Source: Citrus sinensis
Lineage: Eukaryota > Streptophyta > Magnoliopsida > Sapindales > Rutaceae
Length of the DNA stretch: 64,000 bases
Direction of reading: 5' to 3'
Assembly: GCF_022201045.2 (NCBI RefSeq)
Contig: NC_068560.1
Location: forward strand, 38,279,001-38,343,000
Shown here one piece after another: positions 48,833-61,561 of this stretch. Position 1 is the first letter of the stretch; every line of letters starts with the position of its first letter. Made by a program: the position numbers and the translations under genes. The notes beneath the pieces were generated by a model. That model saw only the letters and a program-made list of their open reading frames with translations. It did no database searches and was not told where the DNA came from.

Positions 48833-51309
48833 ATTATTCCTAATTTGTTTCAAAACCTAAATTTCAAATCGAGAGATCAAATTATTCAAACCGACTCAGA
48901 TCGTCGTTTTGTTTCCCCTTCTCGAGTTTTTTTTTTTAATTTTTTTGGCAAGTCAATATCTCTGTCCCAAACTTCGTGCTTTTAAGCCAAATTATCGTAG
49001 GCAATTTCTAAAATACCCTGAGAATTGTTTATTATTGTATTTCTAACTTCTGACGTCGCTGAATATATTATTCTAACCTTAGTAAGTTTGAGACAGTTTG
49101 GTAATCATAATAAGTTTGAGCCTTTGAGAGTTGTTACAGTTATTGTCTTTTTTTTTTTTATAATTATTTTACTACTTAATATTTACTGACATATTATTTT
49201 ACTATCAAATTTTTTTATAATTATTTTTTCTCATTTAGTATTTTAGTTTTGTCATTTTATCACACAATCATTAGAGTTAACAAAATTTTTAATAAAAATA
49301 TATTTTACTCCGAAATTGTGTAAGTGTAATTTAATCTTTTAAATTAAAAAATATATATAAATAATTAGAACAAGAGGGTGCTAAATAGAATTCACCTTCC
49401 CAGGCCATGGTTTAAAAAGTATCAAGCTTAAAAGAATTATATATACCACTATAAGTCATAGGAGTACAATATATAATATATTAACGTCAGCTAATTTCTC
49501 TATAATTTATAATTCATTATTAAATTAATTTATCAGTAATAGTGCATAAGTCATTTCACTTTATCTGTATTTACAAAATATTTAAATTTTATAGCTAACA
49601 TCAAGGGGTAGAATAATATAACATCCTTATAACTATAGGGGGTTTGAACTTATTTTAAAATATGATGGGATTTTACTTAATTTCTTTAAACAATAGTGAG
49701 GTAATCCTCATTTTTCCTATGAAATACTGATGTAAAGAGTTCTTCAGTAAAAAAAATTGAGATTACTATTTATCAAATAGGAATGTCTTTTTAAGTAATA
49801 TAATTTGCACACAAAAACGTATAAATATAACAGGGGTTCATAAGATTTTTTTAGGGATGCTAATAGCTCAACTCTAAGAATTGGGTTATTTAAATCTACT
49901 AATTTCCTTTTAGAACACACTTTTTTAAACTAAAATAATTATCAAATTATAACTTATTATTTTAATTCACAAATTCTCAAAATTTATAAAATTACCCTTA
50001 ATTAACTACTTTTTCTCTCTATTGTAAATATGGTTAAAACCTAAATTAACTACTAATTTCTCTTTTTTCTATTCTTTCTCGCTAAATTACCTTTATTTTT
50101 CTGTTAGTTTTTACCATAACATTACAAGTTTTTACTTATTATTATCACTTTAGAGTTTGTGCTTTTGAAATTTGACCAAAAGAATTCTAAAAGATTCAAA
50201 GTGGTACAAAGACTTTTACGTTTGATTTCTACATGCTAGGTATTAATCCTTTCATCCCAAAGTGATCAGTCTTTTATTGAATAATTGATAATTTTTTATA
50301 GGATCTAATGAATTAGTTATAATATTTTATCAATTAATTAATGAATACTACATTATTTGAGATAGTTTTTTGGATAAAAATTTGAATGTTTTAGCATTAC
50401 TTAATTATATTTTCACAATAAAAAATTTAATTAAAAAAATATAGTGAATAATTTAGTGGGTTCAAATAACCCCACACTTATAATAATTGTGTATTTTTTT
50501 TTAAACAAAAAAAAGTTAGTGTTAATAAAATTTTTCGGTCTACTTTTCATACTTTATTATTAATGCATAGTGGAGACAAGGATTGGTGAAATATTACTTG
50601 CAAGCAAAGTAGCTAACATTTGTCCATGGTCGAGACTTGTTTTCGTTGGTGTTTGCTAACTTAGTTCTGATTCCGGATCTGAATTGTACATTCGCAGTTG
50701 AAAATCTCAGTTTTGTAATCGGATTCTCTTGACGAAAAATTTGTGGCGAAAACTTTTAAAATATCTCATTTTTATAATTGGATTTTTAACCCAATAACCT
50801 GTTCTCATGTAATATGAAAAAACTGACAGGATAAAAAAATCTTATAAAACAAAAAACAAATAAGTGACTAGAAGTTATTTTGCAATTGTGGGCCGTCTAA
50901 AATTTGGTTACAACTTAACCCATAAATTTAAACAACGGCCTGGCCCCACCACAATAATTTTTTTTTTTGCAGGAATAGTTACTGTATTGGACATTTGGAC
51001 AAATAGAGCTGAGATCATATTATTCGCAATCCAGAACCAGAAGGAATGCTTCAGACAACTAGACCACCCAAATGTTAAATTTTATGCGCATCCTGACTTC
51101 TCAACAATCAAAATCCATTGACTCTTGCAAAAATATCCCGTCCAAAGCACAACCGGATTCGCTTTTACACCCTATATGTATGTACACACACACACACACA
51201 AGAGAATGATTTCAAATGCAGATATCAGAATTTACAACCCATAGAGGATTCAGTGATAAATTCCCTATTATTTAACAGAGCTGTCCTATGAACAGCTGAG
51301 TTTTGCATA
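48833..51309. other. Long AT-rich intergenic region
   Basis: The DPMS1 promoter lies at the left end. The rest is AT-rich with homopolymer runs, a short CA repeat at about 51184-51200 and the 3' UTR of the branching-enzyme gene at the right. No gene or bounded repeat recognised. Confidence 0.55.
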
Positions 51310-54300
51310 TTAAACATTGGACTCCCCTCCCACGATTCTATTTTGCTTCTGATCTTCAATCTTTCTTGCAGTAACATCATCAACATCATCTGCTGCCAGG
51401 GTGGCTGATGATTCAGGACTTTCCAGCTCAGCTGGAACATCTGCTGCTAATTTTCCTTGAACATTCACTGGCTCACTATTGTTGTGCCCTTCTTGGCTTT
51501 CTTCTACTCTATAGTAAACCTGTTAAAGAATTTGCAACAAAATTAAGCATTTCATAATCATTGTTTTAAGCTGCCGGCAACAGACCAGGCAACAACATCA
51601 ACTTGAAACCATTCTTTTCTGAAATTACATTCCATTTCAGAACATTCTGATACGTAAACTGATGAGCAATTGAACCACATGTAAGGTTTCCACTTTAAGA
51701 AAAAAAAAAAAAGAATTTGTAGCAAAAAACATACCACACTCGTGCGAGGTGGCGATAGTACTCTGAATGAGTTGGGACGGTTGTTGAAATTTGTTTCTGC
51801 AACTCCTGGTATCCCTTCTGGAGATGTGAAATGATCTATGTTATGCCCTACCTGCCAAAAGTATACTTCTAGTGAAAAAAACAACCGAACAAGCCGCACA
51901 TTCAAACATAAGATTTCCCTCCCTTGAACCCACCCACCCCTCTTCTTTTCACTCTCCTCTTTGATCCACAGCCCCTAAATCCTTAACTGATATCTTTTCA
52001 CGACTGTGGACAGGAGAAGAATACAAGTTACACAATGTATTCAGAAATTATGTTGCTTCTACAAATTTTCATTTATCTTCCACTATTCTAGCAATAACAA
52101 GAGGACTGCATATAGTTATAGAGGGGATTCCTTACTCTTCCATCTCCTCCGAATCCCCAAGCATCACTATCCAGAGCAACTCTGTACTTCCCTGGCAAGT
52201 CGCACCCAACTTTATACCTGTATATTTCAGATTATAAGTCACTGAGTTGAAGAAAAAGAAAGAGAAAATCCAACAAAATTGATGTTTTCATCGTAGTCCA
52301 AGCCCTATCCAAACTCCTTTAAACTATTGTAGTCCAGATAGCATGCAGCCATCCACACTATACAGACCATATTAACTCAGACAAACACAAAGCCCTGTCG
52401 CGTTATATAAAGCATGAATACCCTTCATATGTGTTTTCTGGATGAAAATTGAAGACAAAAACAAGATCTCCACGCTCAAAAACGATAACCTGTAAAGTCA
52501 AACAATTAATTAGTATATTTGTATAAAATCTGAATCACTGCCCTAGAATGTTCTTCACAATCCATGCTATAGTATAACCTTCACCCAAATTTCAATTTCA
52601 TCAATTAGTTTAGAGCATAAATAGTTAAATATCACACAGCAGCATCCTTACCTTATCTTCTTCATTTGTACTGCTCACAATCTGCTTTGTCGATGCAAGG
52701 AATGGAAACTTATCATCAAGCTCATTCATAGCTCTGCCAAATGCATTCATGAACTGGACAATTTACAAGCACAAAGAAAAATATGATTTTAGTAATGTTA
52801 GATGAGAAAACAGAGGCGTCAAATGCAGATTAATTAAGCATGCAGCATCCATCATTCAAATGTCCACAAAGGCCCATATCCATAAACCAAGATGACGCAA
52901 ACAAATTCTTTTCCTTTCTTTTTCTTGAGTGCCTTGGGCCCTGCCATGGAACATATTCTTAAGTTTTGATGAAATGGAATATGGTAGGGCCATTGAGTAT
53001 CCTAAAAAGCCCAAGTGTTTATGGCCTAAAAATCAAAAGCAAAGCATGACCTTAAAAAATGAATGTTTTTCAGCAGTTGCTCCATTGTGCAAAGAGGACA
53101 TGATTGAGAATCCACAATGAACGATGGAAGGAAGAGAGAGAACTAAAATATAATTAATGAAAATGAGATCTCAAACCTTATATCTTAAGTGATCAGCATC
53201 CACCAAGTTCCATTGGCGCCTGCATTTTTCATAACTCCACTCGTTGCCTTCTCTTGGAAAGTCAATCCACTCAGGATGACCAAACTAAATTATCACATGT
53301 GACAAATAGCTGTCAGAATTTGAGAAATTAACTCAGATGCAGTCTTTTGTCTGTTTAAGCACAATAGATTTCATGATTGTTGCAGTGAAAAGTCCACGGT
53401 GATTGACGATCTGCCTCATGCTTTTAATGTTTTTTAACAAACTACAAAGTTGCTCATGTAATTAGTAGCTCAAATAGAATTGGAATATGCCTAATTATTT
53501 CATCTCGTTAGAATATGTAGATACATGCCTCAAATTATTATTTTAGAAAAAGAGAAAATAATGTGCCTGTTGTGAGACAGTTGTTTTCTTCCTTTCTTAG
53601 AACTCAAGAATTTTGCATTGGCTGTCAAATCAAAGTCTTAATGAAAGACTCCTCATTAATCATATAAGTAAAAATCCCTGAGTTTGTCAAGTAGGATTTG
53701 AGGCACTGTATTTACCTCATTCCCCATAAAATTAAGGTAGCCCTCGCCTCCTAATGCCATAGTTATGAAATGTATCATCTGCAAAAGATAAAGATAATGA
53801 TTATCAAATGTGCTGTCAGCAATTGTCTTAAAACTTTGTCAGAGGGATAGGGCCAGAGGCTTAAGTTCAGTTGCCCAACTTAATGGTTATGCTAGATTCT
53901 CTATAATTTGGTAAACAGCATACCTTATGGAGAGTTATTCCTCGTTCAATAGTTGGAGAAGCATCTGTTAAACTAGACATACCAGTATACATCTCTTGAT
54001 CCATCAACAAAAATGCAATAGTCTTATCACCTACAATGGCCTGCAAAATAAAGCAACTCATGAAAAAAATAGTCAAATCACAAGGGCTGAATGAAAATTG
54101 GAAAGAAAAAAAACAATGATTTTGGGCCAGACTTGGAATGGAAGAGATATACTGTGAAGAAGCCTGTGAAAGTCTTGAGTGTCATTTCTTTTAACATCCT
54201 GGCCAGTAAGAGCTGACTTGGAGTTTGAGACACTTCCAATTGGAGTAAGAACGGAAACCAATATAAAGGTAATTGGATTAAACAAATATGTTATAACTAC

Positions 54301-57300
54301 AAACGAGATGGTTCATACCTGGTCATGACTTTCTGCATAAGATATACACTTCTCAGTGTATCTCCTATTTGTCAGACTCTGCGATATTTCCTTCATCGAC
54401 CATTCTTCATCTTTCTTGTTCTTCAAATAATCAATCCACCGGTCAGGGATGGCCATTGCCAAGCGGTAATCGAAGCCTATGCCCCCCATAGAAACAGGCG
54501 AACCCAGTCCAGGCATACCAGAAACATCTTCGGCAATTACAGTTGCATCTGGAAAAATATTATGAACCAGACAATTTGCCAGCATCAAATAAACAACAGC
54601 ATCAACATCTGTTGCCTCACTGAAATATTCATTATAATTCCCAGTAAAACTCATGTTGATTCCATGATGATGATACAACATTGAAGTTACACCATCAAAT
54701 CTAAATCCATCAAATTTGAACTCCTCAATCCACCACCGCAAGTTGGACAGAAGGAAGCGAAGTACTTCCCAGTTAGCATAGTTGAAGAGCCTACTATCCC
54801 ACAACTTATGATAACCTTGATCTCCAGTGTGGAAATATGACTCTTGTGAGCTTTGGCCAACATCAAACCCATTAAGACCATCAGTGACATTGTTACTTGC
54901 ATGGCTGTGAACGATATCCACCAAGACCCGCAGACCTAAGCTATGGGCTTTATCAATTAAATACTTAAGGTCCTCAGGAGTTCCAGATCTGCTACTTGCA
55001 GCAAAAAAGTTCGTAACATGATACCCAAATGATGCATAATATGAATGCTCCATCACAGCCATCAATTGGACTGTGTTGTAGTTATTTGCCCAAATACGAG
55101 GCAAAACATCATCTGCAAACTCTCTGTATGAATTCACACGAGGTTCTGAACTACTCATTCCAACATGGGCTTCATATATCCGTGGGGCCTTGGGTTTTGG
55201 AGGTCGAGGGTACTTAAACTCATACCTGAATAAACAGTTAAAGAATGGGTCAGAAAGAAACTCTATGTAACATATTCTACTTTTGCCACAGACTGCACTC
55301 ATACAACAACACTCAAGCTTTTTGCCAGATTTTGATTGCATATGTTCACCCTGTAACAAAGACAGGTTGAGTAAGAGCCGTTACCTTTCTGAAGGTGGTG
55401 GATCCCAGTAGACACCATCATATGGTGCTCCAAACCTTGACGAATCCACGGTTGCATACTTAATCCATGCAGGGATTCTATCAATGAATACCCCATCATG
55501 TTTGAATCGGAATTTGACTCGTGAGCCATGTGGAATGGCTGGTTTTCCACCGGAATCAGGAATACTAATACTCCAAACACCAAATTCATTCCTTTCCATC
55601 TTGTGGTTAGATCCGTCCCATCCATTGAAATCCCCAATAAGTTGTGCTTCCCTATTTTATATGACAGATAAATCCTAATCAAACAATTAAAATATGAACT
55701 GACCCAAAAATCAAGTAATTTTGTATTTTCAAAGCTTCGAATTAAACTGAGGCCTTACTTCGCTGCAGGAGCCCACTCACGATACACAATGCCACCATCT
55801 TCTCTGTTAAATCCAAATTCGAGATAACCTACAAAGTGAAGTGGGGTGAATTTACAGTGAACTATTAGTCTGAATAAATAAAAGGAAATTATCCACCGAC
55901 CACCCTTTTTTCAATTTTTTCAAAAATACATAATTTTTTTTTTTGACAGCGCTCCACCTGAAGTTAACATTTTTTTCATTGGTCCACTCTCGTTATAACA
56001 CCATTAGAACTTTGCTGACATCATAAGAGTAAAATTGTCATTTCACAATGACACAGTGGTGGATAGGTACAAAACAATATAACTTCAAGTGGAGTTCAAC
56101 AAAAATAAAAATTATGTATTTTTGAAAAAATACAAAAAAAAAGTGGTCGGTGGATAATTTATCTTTTACATTTGAGGGTAAAAAGATCATTTAAACAATA
56201 TTCCGTTAGTTTTCTTAACGGTCTCCAAACAGAAGTGGAAAAGTGAAAAGAAATGTAACTTCAGGTGGATTCCAGTAAAAAAAAAAAAGAATTGTGTATT
56301 TTTAAAAAAATTGGAAAAAACGAGTAGATGATGGATAATTTCCCATAAATAAATAAGTAAAATAAAGCCAAACATGTAAGATATAACCAACATCAAAACA
56401 ATACAGCAATGTAATGGCTTTTTGAAAAATTAGCATGCATCAAATTTTATTGTAGAAGAGAATTTAAGCGTTAGTCATTTCTAAAGAAAGCTAACTCATG
56501 TATGCACTTGCATGTCAAGTGTCAGTAATATCTTTTACCTCTTATGTCCACAATTTTTCAACTATTTACTAGTGTATATCATGCAAGTGTTCACCATGTC
56601 ATTTTCCAAAAATGAGTCAAAAGTTAAGAAAAGAGTAGAATGGCAATATGCATATTACCTTTTGCAAATTCCTCCAGACCACCTTCATGCTTTTCAAGCA
56701 GCAGCTTTTGATCTACATATCTCTTCATTCTATATTTAAAGTGATCTTTAAATGGTTCCAAGCCTTGATCAGTGCTCAAGATACCAATATTTTCTGTCTC
56801 GTCCTCCATCCTCGTCATGGATGAGCTGTCATCAGTCAAAACAGACGAGATTGGGAAGTTTTGCTTCACCTGCTAAGGTAATAGAATAAAAAATAGCAAC
56901 AGAGAAGCACCTGATTACCAACTCAGAAAAGAAATATACCTGCAGAAGAATTAACAGAAAATATTTTGTAGAGGCAATGCAGGGGATATGAAGCGAATCC
57001 TTGTTTTATAACTATAAATATTCACCATAGAGGATTTAATGTTTCAAATTCAATAGGAGTTCTAGATTCTACTTTTGAATTCGTTTTATTTAATTTATGA
57101 CAATGACAGTGAAGTTGAATTTTAGATGTAATGCGAATGAGAATTTCTTGACCCAGGTTTCTCTATGATGAACAATCAATGAGTCTTGGTTCATACAGTC
57201 AAAAACCAACCAATCCAACAAATTTAACATGCAAAATCAATAATTTCATCAAACCAAGGACCAGTTTACTCCCACATAACTTCAATGCAACATGAATCAC

Positions 57301-58102
57301 GCACAGTTTCCCAGTGTTTAATATTAGAAATGTCAAACATACTCTCTGGGGCACCAGAAATCTTGAAGTACTTATGTGATGCCTAAGCAATTTTTGAAAT
57401 CCACACGTTCTCTTGATTGGTAATTGTTTGGCAAGCTCATTGTTTTCTGCAACCTGTTGAAAACATTGAGCATATCAACTTCAAAGAGATAGACTTCTTA
57501 AAAGTAAGTCAATAAACAAAATCTCAAAGCATATAAACTACTCTACAATTCAAAAGTAGGTTGTAATAGTGGAATTCCTCCAATAGGCAACAACAATAGC
57601 CTTCTTGAGCCTCAAAATAATTTTCCCAATTTCTTTATTTCTTTACTTACATTTCCCTTCACGAAGATCACGCGTAAAATGAAACTTACCATCATTCTGA
57701 AGAAACGTGAACCCATCATTCCATCAGCACCTTAATTTTAGCAAGCTCACCTATCTAAATATCCCGTGCATCTAAGATTCTAATATTAAATTTCGAGTAA
57801 AATTCAAATGAAGTACTACATACTGCAAAATATATTCAAGCAACATCAAAATTCATGTGAACACACCCACTCCCCCCGTAAAAACTCACTTCAGCTCAAA
57901 TCGAATATTGATCATTTCATAAATACAAGAATGACTTCCATGTAAACTGAAGTTAACTCAAATACAAGTAATAACTAACATCAAATGTGAAAAAATAAAA
58001 ATATGAAAGTGAAGCTGATTTTACTCGTGTGTAAGTTTTGCTTGATGGAAGTGAGGAACAGCCAGCAGTAAGCTGCGAAACTAGACTCAAAGAACCCAAC
58101 AT
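51310..58102 (-). CDS. GH13 1,4-alpha-glucan branching enzyme, plastid (BE1/GBE3-like)
   Basis: Fourteen GT-AG exons encode 836 residues: 58102-58025, 57453-57343, 56869-56659, 55828-55759, 55651-55385, 55225-54319, 54040-53924, 53778-53716, 53284-53177, 52753-52652, 52489-52422, 52217-52136, 51851-51735 and 51519-51310. A Ser-rich N-terminus suits a plastid transit peptide. A CBM48-like region (residues about 134-240) contains YREWAPAA and [12 protein letters not shown]13 region I is DIVHSH (348-353), the nucleophile is D422 in DGFRFDGV, the acid/base is E477 in AEDVSG and the third acidic residue is D546 in ESHDQ, so catalysis looks intact. The 70-residue last exon is an acidic tail. It matches Arabidopsis At3g20440 (BE1, EMB2729), a third-class branching enzyme of debated role in carbohydrate metabolism and organ development. 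Intron 3 carries a MITE. Confidence 0.94.
55884..56343. mobile_element. MITE-like inverted-repeat element in branching-enzyme intron 3, with doubled right arm
   Basis: The left end GGAAATTATCCACCGACCACC is mirrored by GTGGTCGGTGGATAATTT ending at 56160, and again, less well, by GATGGATAATTTCC ending at 56343. The left arm's CACCTGAAGTTA also has two inverted partners, AACTTCAAGTGGA (about 56081) and AACTTCAGGTGGA (about 56259). So one left arm faces two tandem right arms. It has no coding content. The family is unassigned and no clean target duplication was found. Confidence 0.65.
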
Positions 58103-58112
58103 CTTCTCCAAT

Positions 58113-58130
58113 TCAGCTTCTATTGTTCAT
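58113..58130 (-). promoter_or_regulatory. Upstream micro-ORF in the branching-enzyme leader
   Basis: On the minus strand ATG AAC AAT AGA AGC TGA (five codons and stop) ends 10 bases before the main ATG at 58102. If the transcript starts upstream, ribosomes would meet this uORF first, which could lower main-frame translation. Transcript start not known. Confidence 0.5.
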
Positions 58131-59790
58131 CTGTAAAAGCCAGTGTATTATTGACCCTCAATAAAGCAGTTGTACCAGGAGTCCAGGACACGTATGCATG
58201 GCGATATTTTCAATCAGTAAAATCTGACCGTTAAATCTTTTTCTGGGCCCACGCTCGAAATCATTGCGATTTTTTTATTGTTTAATAGGCGATGATGATT
58301 TGATTGCGAGGAAGGCAACAAAGGAACGAAGTAAAGCATATGCTCCACGTGACTACTCACAGGCCGTCAAAATTTCTTAAATTTGTGAAACAGATCCCGC
58401 TCGTAACAGCTTCCCTCCAGTTTCAAATGTTTACGGTGATCGGACGGCTGTGAATTGATTAGATGACGAAAATCTATGAATTCGAGGAGTAATAATCTAC
58501 GGGTATTTGAATTTTATATCTACTGCAACGGCTAGGCTACCGCCTACATATTACGCCACCTCAGACGTTCTGGAAGTTCTTTGTCACAGAAATATTCCAG
58601 CACTCTACTAATGTTGCATTTTATTACTAACACGTAATTGAAATGAGTTGGAATATTGAATCAAAATCTGCAGAAATCAAAATGGAGAATGAAAATATAA
58701 GTAAGTTTAATAGTAATAATTGAAATCAGAATGAACTATATTATTATTAATATGTTTATTTTATCTTGTAATCATAATAAAATTGTTATAAGTTATCAAA
58801 GTGACCTTAGTTCATTATTGTCATTATTTATAACAACAACAATAACAACAATAATTATTATTTCATCCCATTTTCATTTCTATTTTAATAAGTAAATACT
58901 ATCAATCCTTCTCATCCAGACTCCCCAATCCCACAAACAAATACACCATAAATGACATAATTGCATCAAATTCACAATTTAGCCTTACGATTACAGTGCA
59001 GTATTCGCACTGTTATCCCCTAATACAATCATTCCAACAAATAATAATGCTAGGAATTCATATATTTGAGTCTCAACATAAGACCAATGTCATATGTTAT
59101 TTTTATATTGAATGATGAATTTCATAAATTATAAAATTATTTAACCATCGTTCAATTAATGAATGACACATTAGTTGGGAATCAGATTAAGACTTGAATA
59201 TTGGGTGCCTAACATTAGTTTTATGAAATGGGGTAGGTGTAAAATATTTATTAAAATAATTGTTTATCTAAATGTTTAATTAAATTTCAATTAAAAAAAT
59301 GAATTAATTTGTGTTCGGTTTTTTAAGTAATTTCAATTAAAAATAAATTTTATGAGGAATTTTGAGAGATGTGAAAAGGCCCGCTCTTCAATGAATGCAT
59401 TTAGACTCACTATAATAAAGAGTCTCTCTTCATGAATTAAATTCTCTATAGTTTACAAATAGTTATAATTGATTATCATTAAAGAGATAATAACATAAAA
59501 GTTATTCAAATATGGTTAAGGACTCTTTTGGAATAACTTTTAGAGGCTTAAAAGTAATTTTTGAAAAATTAAAGTTAATTTTGGTGTTGGATAATTTTTT
59601 TTAAATCACTTAAGAAAAAAAGTTTCATTATACAACAGATTTTGAAAAATAGAAAAAAGCAACTTTTCAAAATATGATTTTGATAATTAGTTTTATAATT
59701 AATACAATTCCTTATATATCCTCACTTATATTGTAAAATTTCAAAATTATCATTATTCAAATAGGAAATAAAATCATTAAACTTAAAGAG

Positions 59791-59831
<41 letters not shown>

Positions 59832-60868
59832 AATAAAAAATAAACAACAAATTTAATAAAATAAAAACATCTCTTTTAGTTGTCACTATTATATATACAA
59901 TTAAAAAAAATCATTTATACATGTTTATAAATATGTCAATAAATTTTATTGAGTGTTATATCTATTCTAATCATTAGAATTCCAATGGTAATTTGACAAC
60001 AAAATTTACTGAATACATATAATTATTTTTAAAACTCATAATACTTTTGAAAATAAAATTTACCAAACATTTAATTAATTCTCTTCATAACTAACAACAT
60101 TTATAACAATTATTTTAAAAACTATAGCATTATAAACTGGTTTTAACACATTTTGAAATGCCAAATTGACTTTAAACAATCATATATGCTTACAAATTTA
60201 CATCTGACAAGTTTTTTCTTCTTAAATTTTTCGTTTGTTTCATTTTTTTAACCGCGGTAAATTTTACACTACACAATGGTGGTGTCAAATTAGATGGTCG
60301 TCTAAAATATTTTTGTAAAATTCCCATCGGGTCAGCTGTGGGAGTGGGAGGATTGAAACCTATAATTAAAAGATTCTGACATTAAATTTAACAATATAAA
60401 ATTACTAAAATTGTAATGATTATTGTATTTTTTTCTTTGTAATTAGGTAAATTAAAAAAAAAATAATTACATCACATAATTTATATATGAAAAAATATTA
60501 TATTACGCAAGACAATACAAAACAAAGACATGATTCGAAGTATCATGATTGAAGTCCAACATGAGAATGTGTTCAGTGCTAGAAGTTTAATGTAGTAGGG
60601 CATAATTCAAATAATATTATAATTTTGAAAAAAAAAATCAATAGAAAATGGTATGAAAATTCATATTTATTAAAATCTTTCAAATTCAATTCATTTACAA
60701 TTGTAATTGCCATATTTTTATATGTTGAAAATGTTTAAAGATAACACTGCAAAATATATTATTATTTTTACGTATGTAATTATACTATTATTCAACAATT
60801 GATCTTTCATCCGGTTAGGACATTAATTCATTCACTATATTCAAATAAATTTGAGGCATTAAATACTA
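58131..60868. other. AT-rich intergenic region left of the SmD3 side
   Basis: The left end is the branching-enzyme promoter. A dispersed repeat copy with a TTA microsatellite lies at 59519-60181. The rest is AT-rich without gene signals. Confidence 0.6.
59519..60181 (+). repeat. Dispersed repeat, copy 2 (uninterrupted)
   Basis: Matches 41605-42060 in its first 450 bp and about 44675-44805 in its next part, in the same order. This shows the left-hand locus was a copy of the same element split by about 2.6 kb. Start GGACTCTTTTGGAATAACTT and end AATTGACTTTAAACAATC look weakly inverted, as in a MITE. A (TTA)n run of about 13 units lies inside at 59792-59831. Confidence 0.6.
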
Positions 60869-60990
60869 GGCCGGTGCTACGTTACGTTAAGCGTAACATA
60901 CGCCACACACAGCAACAGTAACGGATCTCACCATAGGAACTGTTGCTGTGTGTGGATGTACGTTACACTTAACATAACGTAGCGGAATCC
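60869..60990. mobile_element. 122-bp Mutator-type MITE forming a near-perfect hairpin
   Basis: The arms pair over about 45 bases: GCTACGTTACGTTAAGCG on the left and the reverse complement of CTTAACATAACGTAGC on the right. The match extends through CCACACACAGCAACAGT, leaving a 19-base loop. A perfect 9-bp direct repeat TAAATACTA flanks it (60860-60868 and 60991-60999), the target-duplication length of Mutator-like transposons. Only about five mismatches or gaps separate the arms. No coding capacity; movement would depend on an autonomous element elsewhere. Confidence 0.88.
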
Positions 60991-60999
60991 TAAATACTA

Positions 61000-61561
61000 A
61001 TAGTATTATACACTGTACAATTTGTAAAAGTAAAAGGTGTTTTATTCATCCAATTTATTTTACGTAGCCTAGCGTCGAGTTTAGCAATAATGGAATGGAT
61101 TTGCTGCAGAAAGAGAGAGACATTTTAAATTGGAAAAAAGAGATTTGAAGTAGGCTTCGTGGGGGTGACGGGTGACCCGATAAGGTCACTATCCACTTGA
61201 AAATCTGGGCCACGAACAAATTCGACGGGCCTCGGCAATCCGAACCAGCAAGGCCGCACAGGCTTTGGGCTCGGTCTCTCCCGTTCGGTACCTCTGGCCC
61301 CACAGCTGCTGCCTGCTGCGTCATCAAAACTGCGCCACGTCAAAGCTTCTTTAAACTATTTCAGATTTTCAGTACCAAAATTCCCTTTCCAAGTTGTCAT
61401 ATGACAAAATTGCCCCAAACTTTTTCATAATGCGTCTTTAAATTAAATCACTGTTCACAGACTCCTCTTCGGTCTAAAAACAGCGGGCACGTTGTCGATT
61501 AGGGTTTTACTTTTACTTGCACACAGCATTTGTGAGGCACAGAGAGAAAAGAAGAGAAGCC
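61000..61561. other. Promoter region of SmD3
   Basis: Upstream of the SmD3 start, with a locally GC-richer segment at about 61140-61330. No other gene called. Confidence 0.6.

Noticed and set aside
51184-51200. Short CA repeat considered as a regulatory site
   Set aside because: Ordinary microsatellite in the 3' flank; nothing supports a function.
52929-53120. 63-codon plus-strand open frame inside branching-enzyme intron 9
   Set aside because: Lies antisense within an intron, has no recognisable domain and no splice-compatible neighbours; a chance frame is the simplest reading.
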